Both the position numbers and the translations under genes were made by a program. From Streptomyces yatensis (GTDB taxonomy: Bacteria > Actinomycetota > Actinomycetes > Streptomycetales > Streptomycetaceae), in contig NZ_CP072941.1 in NCBI RefSeq assembly GCF_018069625.1, forward strand, positions 2,480,001-2,544,000: a DNA stretch of 64,000 bases. The letters are read 5' to 3'. How positions within the stretch are numbered: position 1 is the first letter of the stretch; the number at the start of each line of letters is the position of its first letter. Below, one piece after another: positions 55,601 to 63,666 of the stretch. The notes below the pieces were generated by a model that was not told the origin of the DNA, ran no database searches, and was given only the letters and a program-made list of their open reading frames with translations.

Positions 55601-56408
55601 CCCGGTAGGAAGCGTCGAGATCGGTGGTGACGTACGCGTCCTCCATGCGGGTCGTGGGCGTGGAGTACAGCGATACGGAGCGGAAGATGCCCGCGTAGCG
55701 CCACTGGTCGTAGTCCTCCAGATACGATCCCGCGCTCCAGCGGTGCACCTGGACGGCGATCCGGTTGGTGGCGCCGGGACGCAGATAGTCGGTCACGTCG
55801 AACTCGGCGGACACATAGCCGCCCTGGTCGTAGCCGACGTAGTGGCCGTTGATCCACAGGAACCAGCCGGAGGTGACCCCGTCGAAGCGGATCACCTGCC
55901 GGCGCCCGTCCCAATTCCGCGGCACCGTGATGTCGCGGACGTACGCCCCGGTCGGATTGGTGTCACGGGGCACCTTGGGCGGATCGTCCGGGGCCACCTC
56001 GCTCTGGACGTTGCGGAACACCGGATGGTCGAGGTCGTCGGTCTGCCAGGTGTGCGGGACCTGGACGCGCTGCCAGGCCGAGGCGTCGTAGCCGTCCTTC
56101 CAGAAGCCGCTCGGGGCGTCCTCCGGCCGGTCGGCCATCGCGAACCGCCAGGATCCGTCCAGGCTGCGCTCCCAGGCCTTGCGGTCGGGTCCGTCCGGCC
56201 GCAGCCGGGTGTGCGGGGGTTCCTGGCCCTCGCCGGTCCGCTCCGGGTCCTCGAGGTACGTATGCACATCGGCGGGGAACTTGCCCGCGTCCGACGATCT
56301 CCCGACGGCCGTGTCCGCGGCCGTGAGACCGAGGCCGACAGCGGTGGTCATGGCGAGCACCGCGCCGATCAGTCGCCGTATCCCATATCTGCCGCGTTCC
56401 GAGCTCAA
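52608..56408 (-). CDS. Large secreted GH2 beta-galactosidase with inserted LamG domain
   Basis: 1266 residues. Signal peptide with twin Arg (GIRRLIGAVLAMTTAVGLGL). LacZ-type order: sugar-binding domain (78-250), immunoglobulin-like domain, TIM barrel with acid/base Glu490 (WDTGNEAG) and nucleophile Glu555 (VMGEYAHAMGNS), then an inserted concanavalin/LamG domain at about 630-790, then the LacZ 4th domain and the C-terminal beta-galactosidase small-chain domain (about 975-1255). The LacZ motif VNRHEHxP reads VNRAETDP here, so an active-site His is Ala382-like, while TSHYP is intact. Start is TTG 56406-56408 after GGTGGGG. Probably degrades galactosides of plant or host polymers. Confidence 0.93.
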   Translation of the reverse strand: MSSERGRYGIRRLIGAVLAMTTAVGLGLTAADTAVGRSSDAGKFPADVHTYLEDPERTGEGQEPPHTRLRPDGPDRKAWERSLDGSWRFAMADRPEDAPSGFWKDGYDASAWQRVQVPHTWQTDDLDHPVFRNVQSEVAPDDPPKVPRDTNPTGAYVRDITVPRNWDGRRQVIRFDGVTSGWFLWINGHYVGYDQGGYVSAEFDVTDYLRPGATNRIAVQVHRWSAGSYLEDYDQWRYAGIFRSVSLYSTPTTRMEDAYVTTDLDASYRDATLRTEVDIARTGGDRSRPHQVTGVLYDPKGREIRRLTAEEKAGKAELTGRIANPAKWSDETPNLYALVLTLRDPDGKAIQTVRQSVGFREIEVKDKQLTLNGKRVLIRGVNRAETDPTTGRHATRARMEQDVRLMKRLNVNAIRTSHYPSDPYLYELADREGILIDDEMEVETHSHENCPNDCLAERPEWQKAFLERHQGMVERDKNHPSVIMWDTGNEAGLGKAHYAMAKWTRANEPTRPLYHQSNSPDGDAPYADIAGPRYPTPASLEAKAKTFTKPIVMGEYAHAMGNSLGNFREFWEVMRAYPSAQGGFIWDWAEQNIRRPLITTPDSSGNDIAASLSGKPNVVDGYGGKGKALYLSGLDDFVEIYRDPKLDLTGTAVTLDARVRPAEPWTGDFTIVSKGDQYVLRMKDEKTLEFTITGGGKPRTVTAPVPDGWTGAWHRVTGTYDGTALRLYADGKELTETAWSGRIDYTGFDLGVGRNNDTMEDGWTGRTAKGTIDQVRVYDTALGAEPLAQDRDPRGDALIALDFDDFTRKGSYLSYGLYESGVDGLVTADRDPEPETAQLAWVQAPIRITDPGGEDGARTGKVKVTNERAFTGTDDLALRWTVTEGARTVASGTRALDVGPGESATVQLPAPPANPGGYERHLTVRAVTAHSTDWAKAGHVVSFGQFAVGGDKVPEPAPAPAADQPAKAVERGDTVRVGGEDFQYTFGKKEGTLTSMRVAGRELLRSGPELDAWRAPISNERSDWGTAEGKRWRTLGLDRLRTTVDGVETTPGDDGTVTVTVRSTAAAPDVTGASFGQTVAYRIDGAGQVRIRHQVEARGDFRTLSYLPRIGLRLKVPERYGTFRWYGRGPVENFNDRKDGTPMGVWASSVEDQYVEYLKPQDHGNHDDVCWASLTDRGGAGLLVSGDLEAGASAYDELDRAAYPHFLKRNDGWNTLHADHAVTGAGDTPNPVRDQYRVKADSAYDYTLTLRPLGGGAGAHTGTGGK

Positions 56409-56638
56409 TCCGACCCCACCTCACAGATTCGGAAGAAAACCAACACAGCTGAACAGCGACGCACGGTATTCATCGGTAAAGAGATCGTCAACAGGTCGTG
56501 CGGATCCCGGTGTTGAGCCAGTGGCGGCGGAAGGTTTCACAGCGGTGCTGCGACAGCAATACTGATGAACCCGATCGGGCAGCGGCCCGGCGGCGCAGGA
56601 CGACGGAGCAGGACGACGCGGAGAGCGAGGCACGGCCG

Positions 56639-57382
56639 ATGACCACCCCCGGCACCGAGGAACCCACCCTCACCGTCGATGAACTGGCGGCCCGCGCCGG
56701 GGTGACCGTGCGCACCGTGCGCTTCTACGGCACCCGTGGACTGCTGCCGCCGCCGGCGATCGGCCCGCGCCGGGTCGGCCACTACGGCCCCGAGCACCTC
56801 TCCCGGCTCGCGCTGATCGAACAGTTGCAGCGCCACGGCATGACCCTGTCCGCCATCGAGCGCTATCTGAGCCAATTGCCACCGGATCTGAGCGAGGACG
56901 ATCTGGCGCTCCACCGGGCCCTGGTCGCCTCCTGGGGCCCGGACGCCCCCGAGGAGACGACCCGCGAACAGCTGGACCGGCGGGCCGGGCGGGAGCTCAC
57001 GGAGGAGGACATCGACCGGCTGGCCGCACTGGACGCCCTGGAGCGCACCGACGACCCGGATCGCTTCCGCATCGACCCCAAGGTGCTCCATCTGGGGCTG
57101 CGGCTGCTGGACGTGCCGATCGAGATGGAGACGATACGCACGGCCCATACGGTCGTCCTGGAACACACCCGCTCCGCGGCGCGCGAGCTCAGCCGGCTGT
57201 TCCGGGACGAGGTGTGGGGACCCGAGCGCGATCACGAGTCCGGGAGCGGACCGGAGCGGATGCAGGCGAAGAAGTCACTGTCGGCCCATATGCAGCCGCT
57301 GGTGGTGGAGGCGCTGGTGATCGCCTTCCAGCGGTCGATGAAGCATGAGCTGCGGGCCTGGTACGGGCAGGACGCGGACTGA
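56639..57382 (+). CDS. MerR-family transcriptional regulator
   Basis: 247 residues. N-terminal winged helix: TVDELAARAGVTVRTVRFYGTRGLLPPP, then YGPEHLSRLALIEQLQRHGMTLSAIERYL. A helical C-terminal half (about 95-247) with IDRLAALDALERTD and HMQPLVVEALVIAFQ is longer than in metal-sensing MerRs and has no Cys ligands, so an organic or protein signal is likelier. ATG 56639-56641 has GAGG 9 bases upstream; the frame is open further upstream but the composition there is poor. Divergent from the beta-galactosidase gene, a possible target. Confidence 0.9.
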   Translation: MTTPGTEEPTLTVDELAARAGVTVRTVRFYGTRGLLPPPAIGPRRVGHYGPEHLSRLALIEQLQRHGMTLSAIERYLSQLPPDLSEDDLALHRALVASWGPDAPEETTREQLDRRAGRELTEEDIDRLAALDALERTDDPDRFRIDPKVLHLGLRLLDVPIEMETIRTAHTVVLEHTRSAARELSRLFRDEVWGPERDHESGSGPERMQAKKSLSAHMQPLVVEALVIAFQRSMKHELRAWYGQDAD

Positions 57383-57460
57383 GCGGCGGGGTGTGAGGCG
57401 GGGCGCGGGCGCGGGCCGTGAACCGGGCTGGGGCGGAGGTGAAGCGGGGCGCGGACGCGG

Positions 57461-57660
57461 GGTGAGCCGCGGGCTGCGGGCGCGGACTGGGATGCGGGGA
57501 GCGGGCGCGGGGTGAACGGCGGGCTGCGGGAGCGGGGTGAACCGCGGGGAGCAGGCGCGAGGTGAACCGCGGGCTGCGGGCGCGGACTGCGACGCGGGGA
57601 GCGCGCGCGGGGTGAACCGCGGGCTGCGGGCGCGGACTGCGACGCGGGCTGCGCGGGTCC
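57461..57660. repeat. 50-bp tandem repeat array, four copies
   Basis: Units start exactly at 57461, 57511, 57561 and 57611, each opening GGTGARCCGC GGGCTGCGGG. Copies 3 and 4 are identical for 39 bases; copy 2 is the most divergent. The array fills most of the 356-bp gap (57383-57738) between the convergent merR and hydrolase genes; no gene is in the gap. Confidence 0.88.
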
Positions 57661-57738
57661 GAGGCGGTGCGCCCCGGGCCGCGCGGCCCGGGGCGGTGCT
57701 GCGGCCGACCGACCGCCCCGGGGCGCCGGCGGCGGTGG

Positions 57739-58641
57739 TCATTCGCCGCCGGTGAGCGCGGCGGCGAGCTCGTCGGGGCGGGCGGCGAACGGCGAATGGC
57801 TGCCCGGCAGCGACCGTACGGTGAAGGGCTGGTCCGGCATGGCCGCGTCGGCCTCCGCGATCATCAGATCCTGCATCGCGGGGGTGCACGCCCAGTCCTC
57901 GGCGCACCGGATGAAGGTGCGCGGGATCCGCCCCCACCGCTCCCGGGTCAGGGCGATCGGGGTGGTCGGCACCGCGAAGGGCAGATCGGGGCTCAGGGCG
58001 TGGTACCAGCGGGCGAAGGACTCGGCCGGGACGTCGTGGTAATAGGTCAGCCGCAGCTCCTCCACGTACGCCGGATCGGCGGAGTACGGATTGATCCGGA
58101 ACGCGCCGATGGCCTCCGGGTCGCCCAGCATCAGCCCCTGCCCCCGTACGGTCGCGGTCTGCTCGGGGGCCGCCAGATAGTCGGCGAAGCGGGGGCGCCC
58201 GGCGGGAACGAAGGACGACAGATGGATCAGCTCGTCGACGAGCTCGGGGGCCCGCTCCGCGGCCAGCGACGCCGAGGCGCCACCGGCGCTGTGCGAGACC
58301 AGGGCGACCTTCCGGTAGCGGCGCACCGATCGCAGCGCGGCGACGACGGCCCCGGCACACTCCTCGAGGGTCAGCCCGGCCAGCGCCGACTTCTCGGTGG
58401 CGAAGCGCGGCTGGCCGGGGAGGTGGAGGCCCGAGGGCAGCGGTGCCTCGAAGCCGTGTCCCGGCAGGTCGACGGCGAGGCTCGCCGCGCCGCGCCGGGC
58501 CAGGGCGCGCTGGGTGGGCGCCCACTGCCAGGAGGCGTGCCAGGCGCCGTGGACCAGCACGAACACGGTGCCGGAGGCGGGGTGGGCCTCGCTCACGGGG
58601 TGGGAATCGTTCGACGGCATTCTGGGGCTCATGGCGCTCAT
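57739..58641 (-). CDS. Alpha/beta hydrolase
   Basis: 300 residues. Alpha/beta-hydrolase fold: oxyanion segment LVHGAWHASWQW near 30, nucleophile in SHSAGGAS near 117, acid probably in RCAEDWACTP and His in PGSHSPF near 282. The HGAWHASWQW form is shared with plant-type esterases/methylesterases and bacterial salicylate or pheromone-like esterases; the substrate is unknown. Three ATGs are near (58641, 58632, 58620) and none has a convincing ribosome site. It is divergent from the lysR gene, whose operator region lies between them, so it is the likely LysR target. Confidence 0.9.
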   Translation of the reverse strand: MSAMSPRMPSNDSHPVSEAHPASGTVFVLVHGAWHASWQWAPTQRALARRGAASLAVDLPGHGFEAPLPSGLHLPGQPRFATEKSALAGLTLEECAGAVVAALRSVRRYRKVALVSHSAGGASASLAAERAPELVDELIHLSSFVPAGRPRFADYLAAPEQTATVRGQGLMLGDPEAIGAFRINPYSADPAYVEELRLTYYHDVPAESFARWYHALSPDLPFAVPTTPIALTRERWGRIPRTFIRCAEDWACTPAMQDLMIAEADAAMPDQPFTVRSLPGSHSPFAARPDELAAALTGGE

Positions 58642-58679
58642 GGAGAACAGTCCACCGCCACGGAGCGGCGTTATCCACC

Positions 58680-58733
58680 ACGATATCTGACAACCCCGCC
58701 GCCGATATCTCCTGGATATCGGCTCGGATATCC
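58680..58733. promoter_or_regulatory. LysR operator cluster: four GATATC sites
   Basis: CCGATATC-TCCTG-GATATCGG (58702-58722) has perfect 8-bp arms around 5 bases. Further GATATC half-sites lie on either side at about 58682-58687 and 58728-58733. This is the LysR T-N11-A style arrangement, in the 100-bp divergent region next to a lysR gene. Confidence 0.72.
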
Positions 58734-58741
58734 TCGGTCCG

Positions 58742-59680
58742 ATGGAGTCACGACATCTGCGGTACGCCCTGGCGGTGGCCGAGCATCAGCACTTCGGACG
58801 GGCGGCCGCCGCCCTCGGGATCGCCCAGCCCCCGCTGTCCCAGCAGATCGCGGCGCTGGAGCGGGAGCTGGGCGCCCGCCTCTTCGACCGTACGGCGCGT
58901 GGGGTGTTCCCGACCGCCGCGGGCGAGGCGTTCCTGGCCAGGGCGCGCCGGGCGCTGGCCGAGATGTCCGCCGCCGTATCGGACGCGGGCCGGGCCGCCA
59001 GGGGCGAGACGGGGCGGCTGCGGCTCGGCTTCATCGGCTCGGCGCTGCTGGAGCTGCTGCCGTCCGTACTGGGCCAGTTCATCCGGGAGCGCCCCGACGT
59101 GCGGCTGGGGCTGCAGGAGATGACGACGTGCCGGTCCACGGCGGCGCTGCTCGCGGGCGAGCTGGACATCGCCATCGGGCGCGGCGCGCCCCGGGGCGCG
59201 GGTGCCGAGGATCTGGTGTCGGTCACGGTCGGCCGGGACCATCTCGTGGCGGTCGTCGGCGCCGCCCATCCGTTCGCCGGGCAGTCCAAGGTGAGCCTCG
59301 AGCAGCTCAGGGGCCAGCATCTGATCGTGGCGCCCGCGGATGAGGAGCCGGTGGTCGCCGCCTGGCTGACCGCACTGCTGGACGAGGGCACCGAGGCGCC
59401 CGCGCGGGCCGGTGGGGTCACCGAGGCGTGGGATGCGCACACCATCATCGGGCTGGCCTCGTGCGGGGTCGGGGTGGGGCTCGGCCCGGCCTGTCTGCGG
59501 GTGGCGGCGCGACCGGACGTCCGGGTGTGCGAGGTGAGCCCGCGGGTGGAGCTGCCGGAGCTGGTGATGTCCTTCCGCGCCCAGGACCGCTCCCCCGTGC
59601 TGGCGGCCTTCCTGGACATCACCCGTGAGCGGTGCCCAGGGGTGGGCGAGCGCCTCGAACGCCGTCTGGGCGCGCGCTGA
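58742..59680 (+). CDS. LysR-family transcriptional regulator
   Basis: 312 residues. Winged helix at the N-terminus: HLRYALAVAEHQHFGRAAAALGIAQPPLSQQIAALERELG, the classic LysR sequence, then the linker helix and the two-lobed substrate-binding domain (GRLRLGFIGSALLELLPSVL, later GIALASCGVGVGLGP-like). ATG 58742-58744. Probably represses itself and activates the divergent alpha/beta hydrolase through the GATATC cluster. The inducer is unknown. Confidence 0.94.
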   Translation: MESRHLRYALAVAEHQHFGRAAAALGIAQPPLSQQIAALERELGARLFDRTARGVFPTAAGEAFLARARRALAEMSAAVSDAGRAARGETGRLRLGFIGSALLELLPSVLGQFIRERPDVRLGLQEMTTCRSTAALLAGELDIAIGRGAPRGAGAEDLVSVTVGRDHLVAVVGAAHPFAGQSKVSLEQLRGQHLIVAPADEEPVVAAWLTALLDEGTEAPARAGGVTEAWDAHTIIGLASCGVGVGLGPACLRVAARPDVRVCEVSPRVELPELVMSFRAQDRSPVLAAFLDITRERCPGVGERLERRLGAR

Positions 59681-59734
59681 CGGGCCGACCCCGACCGACC
59701 GGCCCATCAATCCAACCGCTCCCGCGCTAGCAAG

Positions 59735-59934
59735 CAGCCCCTCCAACGCTTGAGGAACAGGACCCAGAGGCGGAGCCCACAACCCAGCCCCTCCAACGCT
59801 CGAGGAACAGGACCCACGGGCGGAGCCCACAACCCAGCCCCTCCAACGCTCGAGGAACAGGGCCCACGGGCGGAGCCCACAACCCAGCCCCTCCGGCGTT
59901 TGAGGAGCGGGGTCCGGGGGCGGAGCCCCGGCGG
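59735..59934. repeat. 50-bp tandem repeat array, four copies
   Basis: Units start at 59735, 59785, 59835 and 59885, each CAGCCCCTCC(AACGCT/GGCGTT)YGAGG followed by AACAGGACCCACGGGCGGAGCCCAC. The first three are almost identical; the last (59885) is the standard dispersed form, with GGGGCGGAGCCCC able to form a hairpin. A single reversed relative lies at 42693-42738. The array occupies the 341-bp gap between lysR and fadB, where no gene is seen. Confidence 0.9.
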
Positions 59935-59981
59935 GGGCCGGGGCTGGGCCCCGGTTGCGGGAAGGGGCGGGGAGGGGAAAG

Positions 59982-60004
59982 CGTCGACACGCGGCTCAGC
60001 CGCG
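59982..60004. repeat. 23-bp hairpin repeat, copy 4
   Basis: CGTCGACACGCGGCTCAGCCGCG just after the fadB stop. The CGCGGCT-C-AGCCGCG core is a hairpin and may act as the fadB terminator. Confidence 0.65.
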
Positions 60005-60021
60005 CGGCCCGCCGCACGCCC

Positions 60022-62256
60022 CTAGTCCGCGAAGCGCTCCCCCCGCTCCGCCTTCTCCACCAGCAGCGCGGTCGGCGCGAACCGCTCCCCGTACGCCGCC
60101 TCCAGCTCCCGCGCACGGGCCACGAATCCGGCCACGCCGCCCTCGTAGCCGTTGATGTACTGCAGCACCCCGCCCGTCCAGCCGGGGAAGCCGATGCCGA
60201 GAATGGAGCCGATGTTGGCGTCGGCGACGGAGGTCAGCACGCCCTCCTCCAGCAGCCGCACTGTGTCGATGGCCTCGCAGAAGAGCATCCGCTCCATCAT
60301 GTCCTCGAGGGAAATGCGATCGCCGTCACCACCGGACCCACCGGAACCCCCGGACCCACCGGAACCCCCAGACCCACCTCGCCCGAAGTGCTCCCGCAGC
60401 CCCGGCCACAGCCGGATCCGCTTGCCGGTCGCCTCGTCGTACTCGTAGAAGCCCGCCCCGCCGCTGCGGCCGGGCCGCCCGAACTCCTCCACCATCCGGT
60501 CGATCACCGCGTCGGCCGGATGCGGCCGCCACGTGCCGCCCGCCTCCTCGGTCGCCCGGCGCGTCTCCTCGCGGATCTTGCGCGGCAGGGTCAGGGTCAG
60601 CTCGTCCATCAGGGAGAGCACCTTGGCCGGATAGCCGGCCTGCGCCGCGGCCTGTTCCACGGAGGCCGGGTCGACGCCCTCCCCCACCATCGCCACGCCC
60701 TCGTTGAGGAAGTGGCCGATGACGCGGGAGGTGAAGAAGCCGCGGGAATCATTGACGACGATCGGGGTCTTGTTGATCTGCCGCACCAGATCGAAGGCGC
60801 GGGCCAGCGCCTTGTCGCCGGTGCGCTCGCCCTTGATGATCTCGACCAGCGGCATCTTGTCGACGGGCGAGAAGAAGTGCAGTCCGATGAAGTCGTCGGC
60901 GCGCTGCACCCCCTCCGCGAGCAGGGTGATGGGCAGGGTGGAGGTGTTGGAGCACAGCAGCGCGTCCGGGGCGACGACGCCCTCGATCTCCTGGAACACC
61001 TTGTGCTTGAGCGCCGGGTCCTCGAAGACGGCCTCGATGACCGCGTCACACCCCTCGAGGTCGCTCAGATCGCCGGTCGGGGTGATCCGGGCCAGCAGCT
61101 CGTCCCGCTTGGCCTCGGTGGTCCGGCCCTTGGCGAGCGCCTTGGCCAGCAGCCCCTCGGCATACGCCTTGCCCTTGGCGGCGGCCTCCACGGACACGTC
61201 CTTGAGGACGACCTCGATGCCCGCCTTGGCGCATGCGTACGCGATGCCCGCGCCCATCATCCCGGCGCCCAGCACCGCGACCTTGCGGACCTGACCGGGC
61301 TCGATCCCCTGGGGCCGGTTGGCCCCGGAGTTGACCGCCTGCAGATCGAAGAAGAACGCCTGGATCATGTTCTTGGCGGTCTGGCCGACGACCAGCTCGG
61401 TGAAGTACCGGGCCTCGATGGTCTGCGCGGTCTCGAAGTCCACCTGGGACCCCTCGACGGCGGCGGCCAGGATATTGCGCTGCGCCGGGTAGGGCGCGCC
61501 GCCCAGCTGCTTGCGCAGATTGGCGGGGAAGGCGGGCAGGTTGACGGCGAACTTCGGCTGCGCCGGGGTGCCGCCCGGGATCCGGTAGTCCTTGGCCTCC
61601 CAGGGCTGTGCCGACTCGGGGTGGGCGTCGATGAACGCCCGCGCCTGGGCCTGCATCTCCTCCGGGGTGGCCACGACCTCGTGCACCAGCCCCGCCTCCT
61701 GGGCGCGCCGGGGGCTGTACCGCGCCCCCTGGAGCAGCCACTTGAGCAGCGCGTCGGTGACGCCGAGCAGCCGTACCGTACGGGCGACGCCACCGCTGCC
61801 CGGGAGCAGGCCCAGGGTGACCTCGGGGAAGCCGATGCGCGACCCGGGGGCGTCGAGGGCGATGCGGTGGTGGCAGGAGAGGGCGATCTCCAGTCCGCCG
61901 CCGAGCGCCGCGCCGTTGATCGCGGCGACCACGGGCTTGCCGAGGGTCTCGATCCGGCGCAGCCCGCGCTTGATGCGGAGGTTCTTCTCGTAGATCTCCT
62001 GGGCCTGGTCGGGCCCGACGCGAAGGAGGTCGTTGAGGTCGCCGCCAGCGAAGAAGGTCTTCTTGGCGGAGGTGACGATGATGCCGCGGATGGTGTCGCG
62101 CTCGGCCTCGACGCGGTCGGCGATGGCGTCGAGGGAGTCGATGAACGCGGCGTTCATGGTGTTGGCGGACTGGCCGGGGTCGTCGAGCACCAGGGTGACG
62201 ACGCCCGCGTCGTCCTGCTCCCAGCGGATGGTCGAGGCGGTGGTGGGGTGGCTCAT
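60022..62256 (-). CDS. fadB: Fatty-acid oxidation complex: enoyl-CoA hydratase / 3-hydroxyacyl-CoA dehydrogenase
   Basis: 744 residues. Bifunctional beta-oxidation enzyme. N-terminal crotonase domain (1-about 290) with FFAGGDLNDL and both catalytic Glu present (GGGLEIAL and FPEVTLG). C-terminal dehydrogenase: GAGMMGAGIAYACAKAG near 337 binds NAD+, and the catalytic His is in IGLHFFSPVDKM, with ETRR and the second dehydrogenase subdomain following. About residues 626-641 is a Gly-Gly-Ser repeat linker that lies inside the second C-terminal dehydrogenase subdomain and is encoded by an 18-bp tandem repeat. Starts at ATG 62254-62256; the fadA stop lies 69 bp upstream, so the two are cotranscribed. 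Confidence 0.95.
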   Translation of the reverse strand: MSHPTTASTIRWEQDDAGVVTLVLDDPGQSANTMNAAFIDSLDAIADRVEAERDTIRGIIVTSAKKTFFAGGDLNDLLRVGPDQAQEIYEKNLRIKRGLRRIETLGKPVVAAINGAALGGGLEIALSCHHRIALDAPGSRIGFPEVTLGLLPGSGGVARTVRLLGVTDALLKWLLQGARYSPRRAQEAGLVHEVVATPEEMQAQARAFIDAHPESAQPWEAKDYRIPGGTPAQPKFAVNLPAFPANLRKQLGGAPYPAQRNILAAAVEGSQVDFETAQTIEARYFTELVVGQTAKNMIQAFFFDLQAVNSGANRPQGIEPGQVRKVAVLGAGMMGAGIAYACAKAGIEVVLKDVSVEAAAKGKAYAEGLLAKALAKGRTTEAKRDELLARITPTGDLSDLEGCDAVIEAVFEDPALKHKVFQEIEGVVAPDALLCSNTSTLPITLLAEGVQRADDFIGLHFFSPVDKMPLVEIIKGERTGDKALARAFDLVRQINKTPIVVNDSRGFFTSRVIGHFLNEGVAMVGEGVDPASVEQAAAQAGYPAKVLSLMDELTLTLPRKIREETRRATEEAGGTWRPHPADAVIDRMVEEFGRPGRSGGAGFYEYDEATGKRIRLWPGLREHFGRGGSGGSGGSGGSGGSGGDGDRISLEDMMERMLFCEAIDTVRLLEEGVLTSVADANIGSILGIGFPGWTGGVLQYINGYEGGVAGFVARARELEAAYGERFAPTALLVEKAERGERFAD
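60334..60378. repeat. 18-bp tandem repeat inside fadB
   Basis: GGACCCACCGGAACCCCC at 60334 and 60352, plus half a unit. In the fadB frame it encodes GGSGGS. It is in frame, so copy-number changes would only alter linker length. Confidence 0.85.
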
Positions 62257-62325
62257 CTGAGGTCTCCAGGGCGAAGGGGAAGGGCGCGGAGGGCGGGGCG
62301 GGGGGAAGCGGGAAACGGCGCGTCT

Positions 62326-63540
62326 CTAGAGCCGCTCGACCACCGTCGCGATGCCCATCCCGCCTCCCACGCACAGCGTCACCAGCCCGAACCGCCCGTC
62401 GCGCCGCTCCAGCTCGTCGATCACCGTGCCGAGGATCATCGCGCCGGTCGCGCCCAGCGGATGGCCCATCGCGATCGCGCCGCCGTTGACATTGACCTTG
62501 TCCAGGCTCAGCCCCATGTCGTCCACGAAGCGCAGCACCACCGCCGCGAACGCCTCGTTGATCTCGACCAGATCGATGTCGTCGATGGTCAGCCCGGCCT
62601 TGGTGAGCGCCTTACGGGTGGCGGGAGCCGGGCCGGTGAGCATGATGGTGGGGTCGGCGCCGGAGACGGCGGCGGAGACGATCCGGGCGCGCGGGGTCAT
62701 CCCGAAGCGCTCGCCGACCTCGCGGTTGCCGATGGCGACCAGGGCGGCGCCGTCCACCATGCCCGAGGAGTTCCCGGCGTGGTGGACATGGTCGATCGCC
62801 TCGATCCAGTGGTACTTCTGCAGCGCGACCGCGTCGAAGCCGCCCGCCTCGCCGATGGTGGCGAACGACGGCTTCAGGCCCGCCAGGGTCTCGGCGGTGG
62901 TGCCGGGGCGGATGTGCTCGTCCCGGTCGAGGACGGTCAGCCCGCTGCGGTCGCGGACCGGGACCACGGAGCGGTCGAAGTACCCCTCCTTCCAGGCCCG
63001 CGCGGCCCGCTCCTGGGAGAGCGCGGCGAAGGTGTCCACGTCATGGCGGCTGTAGCCGCCGGTGGTGGCGATGAGGTCGGCCCCGATGCCCTGCGGTACG
63101 AAACCGGTCTCGTAGTTGGTCATCGGGTCGGCGAACCAGGCGCCGCCGTCGGAGCCCATCTTCACCCGGGACATCGACTCGACGCCGCCCGCGAGCACCA
63201 GATCCTCCCAGCCGGAACGGATCTTGGCGGCCGCCAGGTTGACGGCCTCCAGGCCCGAGGCACAGAAGCGGTTCTCCTGGACGCCCGCGACCGTGTCCGG
63301 GAGCCCGGCCGCGATGGCCGCGATCTTGGCGATGTCCGAGCCCTGGTCGCCGAGAGGGCTGACGACGCCGAGGACCACGTCGTCGATGGCCGCCGGGTCC
63401 AGCTCGGGGAACCGCCGCCGCATCTCGTGGATCAGGCCGACCACCAGGTCGACGGGCTTGGTGCCGTGCAGGGCACCGTCGGCCTTACCGCGCCCGCGCG
63501 GGGTGCGGATGGCGTCGTACACATACGCTTCGGTGCTCAC
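62326..63540 (-). CDS. fadA: Acetyl-CoA acyltransferase (thiolase)
   Basis: 404 residues. Thiolytic cleavage of 3-ketoacyl-CoA, the last step of beta-oxidation. Nucleophilic Cys in [13 protein letters not shown] near residue 92, His in [16 protein letters not shown] near 355 and the second Cys in LCVGGGMG near 390. Starts at GTG 63538-63540, with AAAGG 8 bases upstream. Partner of fadB just downstream. Confidence 0.95.
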   Translation of the reverse strand: MSTEAYVYDAIRTPRGRGKADGALHGTKPVDLVVGLIHEMRRRFPELDPAAIDDVVLGVVSPLGDQGSDIAKIAAIAAGLPDTVAGVQENRFCASGLEAVNLAAAKIRSGWEDLVLAGGVESMSRVKMGSDGGAWFADPMTNYETGFVPQGIGADLIATTGGYSRHDVDTFAALSQERAARAWKEGYFDRSVVPVRDRSGLTVLDRDEHIRPGTTAETLAGLKPSFATIGEAGGFDAVALQKYHWIEAIDHVHHAGNSSGMVDGAALVAIGNREVGERFGMTPRARIVSAAVSGADPTIMLTGPAPATRKALTKAGLTIDDIDLVEINEAFAAVVLRFVDDMGLSLDKVNVNGGAIAMGHPLGATGAMILGTVIDELERRDGRFGLVTLCVGGGMGIATVVERL

Positions 63541-63603
63541 TTCAGCGGCCTTTCAGGAGAGGGTTCGGGCCGGGACGGCTCAGGGGGGCGGCGGGATGCG
63601 GAC

Positions 63604-63666
63604 GGGGGTTCATGACGTCCATACGGGGGTTCACGCCGTCCATCCAGGGGTTCATGACGTTCCTGA
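63604..63666. repeat. 21-bp tandem repeat overlapping the end of the CaiB gene
   Basis: Copies GGGGGTTCATGACGTCCATAC (63604), a variant (63625) and a third (63646). The third contains the TGA stop of the CaiB-like gene (63652-63654). The gap to fadA (63541-63651) holds no gene. Confidence 0.78.

Noticed and set aside
52299..56516. A 1405-codon plus-strand frame antisense to the beta-galactosidase gene.
   Set aside because: Same shadow effect; composition is Gly/Val/Asp-rich and no motif appears.
57461..57660. CRISPR array.
   Set aside because: The units are contiguous 50-bp repeats without unique spacers and no cas gene is near.
57275..58693. A 472-codon minus-strand frame covering the 50-bp array and the hydrolase gene.
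   Set aside because: Out of frame with the hydrolase; its repetitive Ser/Pro/Arg end only reflects the tandem DNA repeat.
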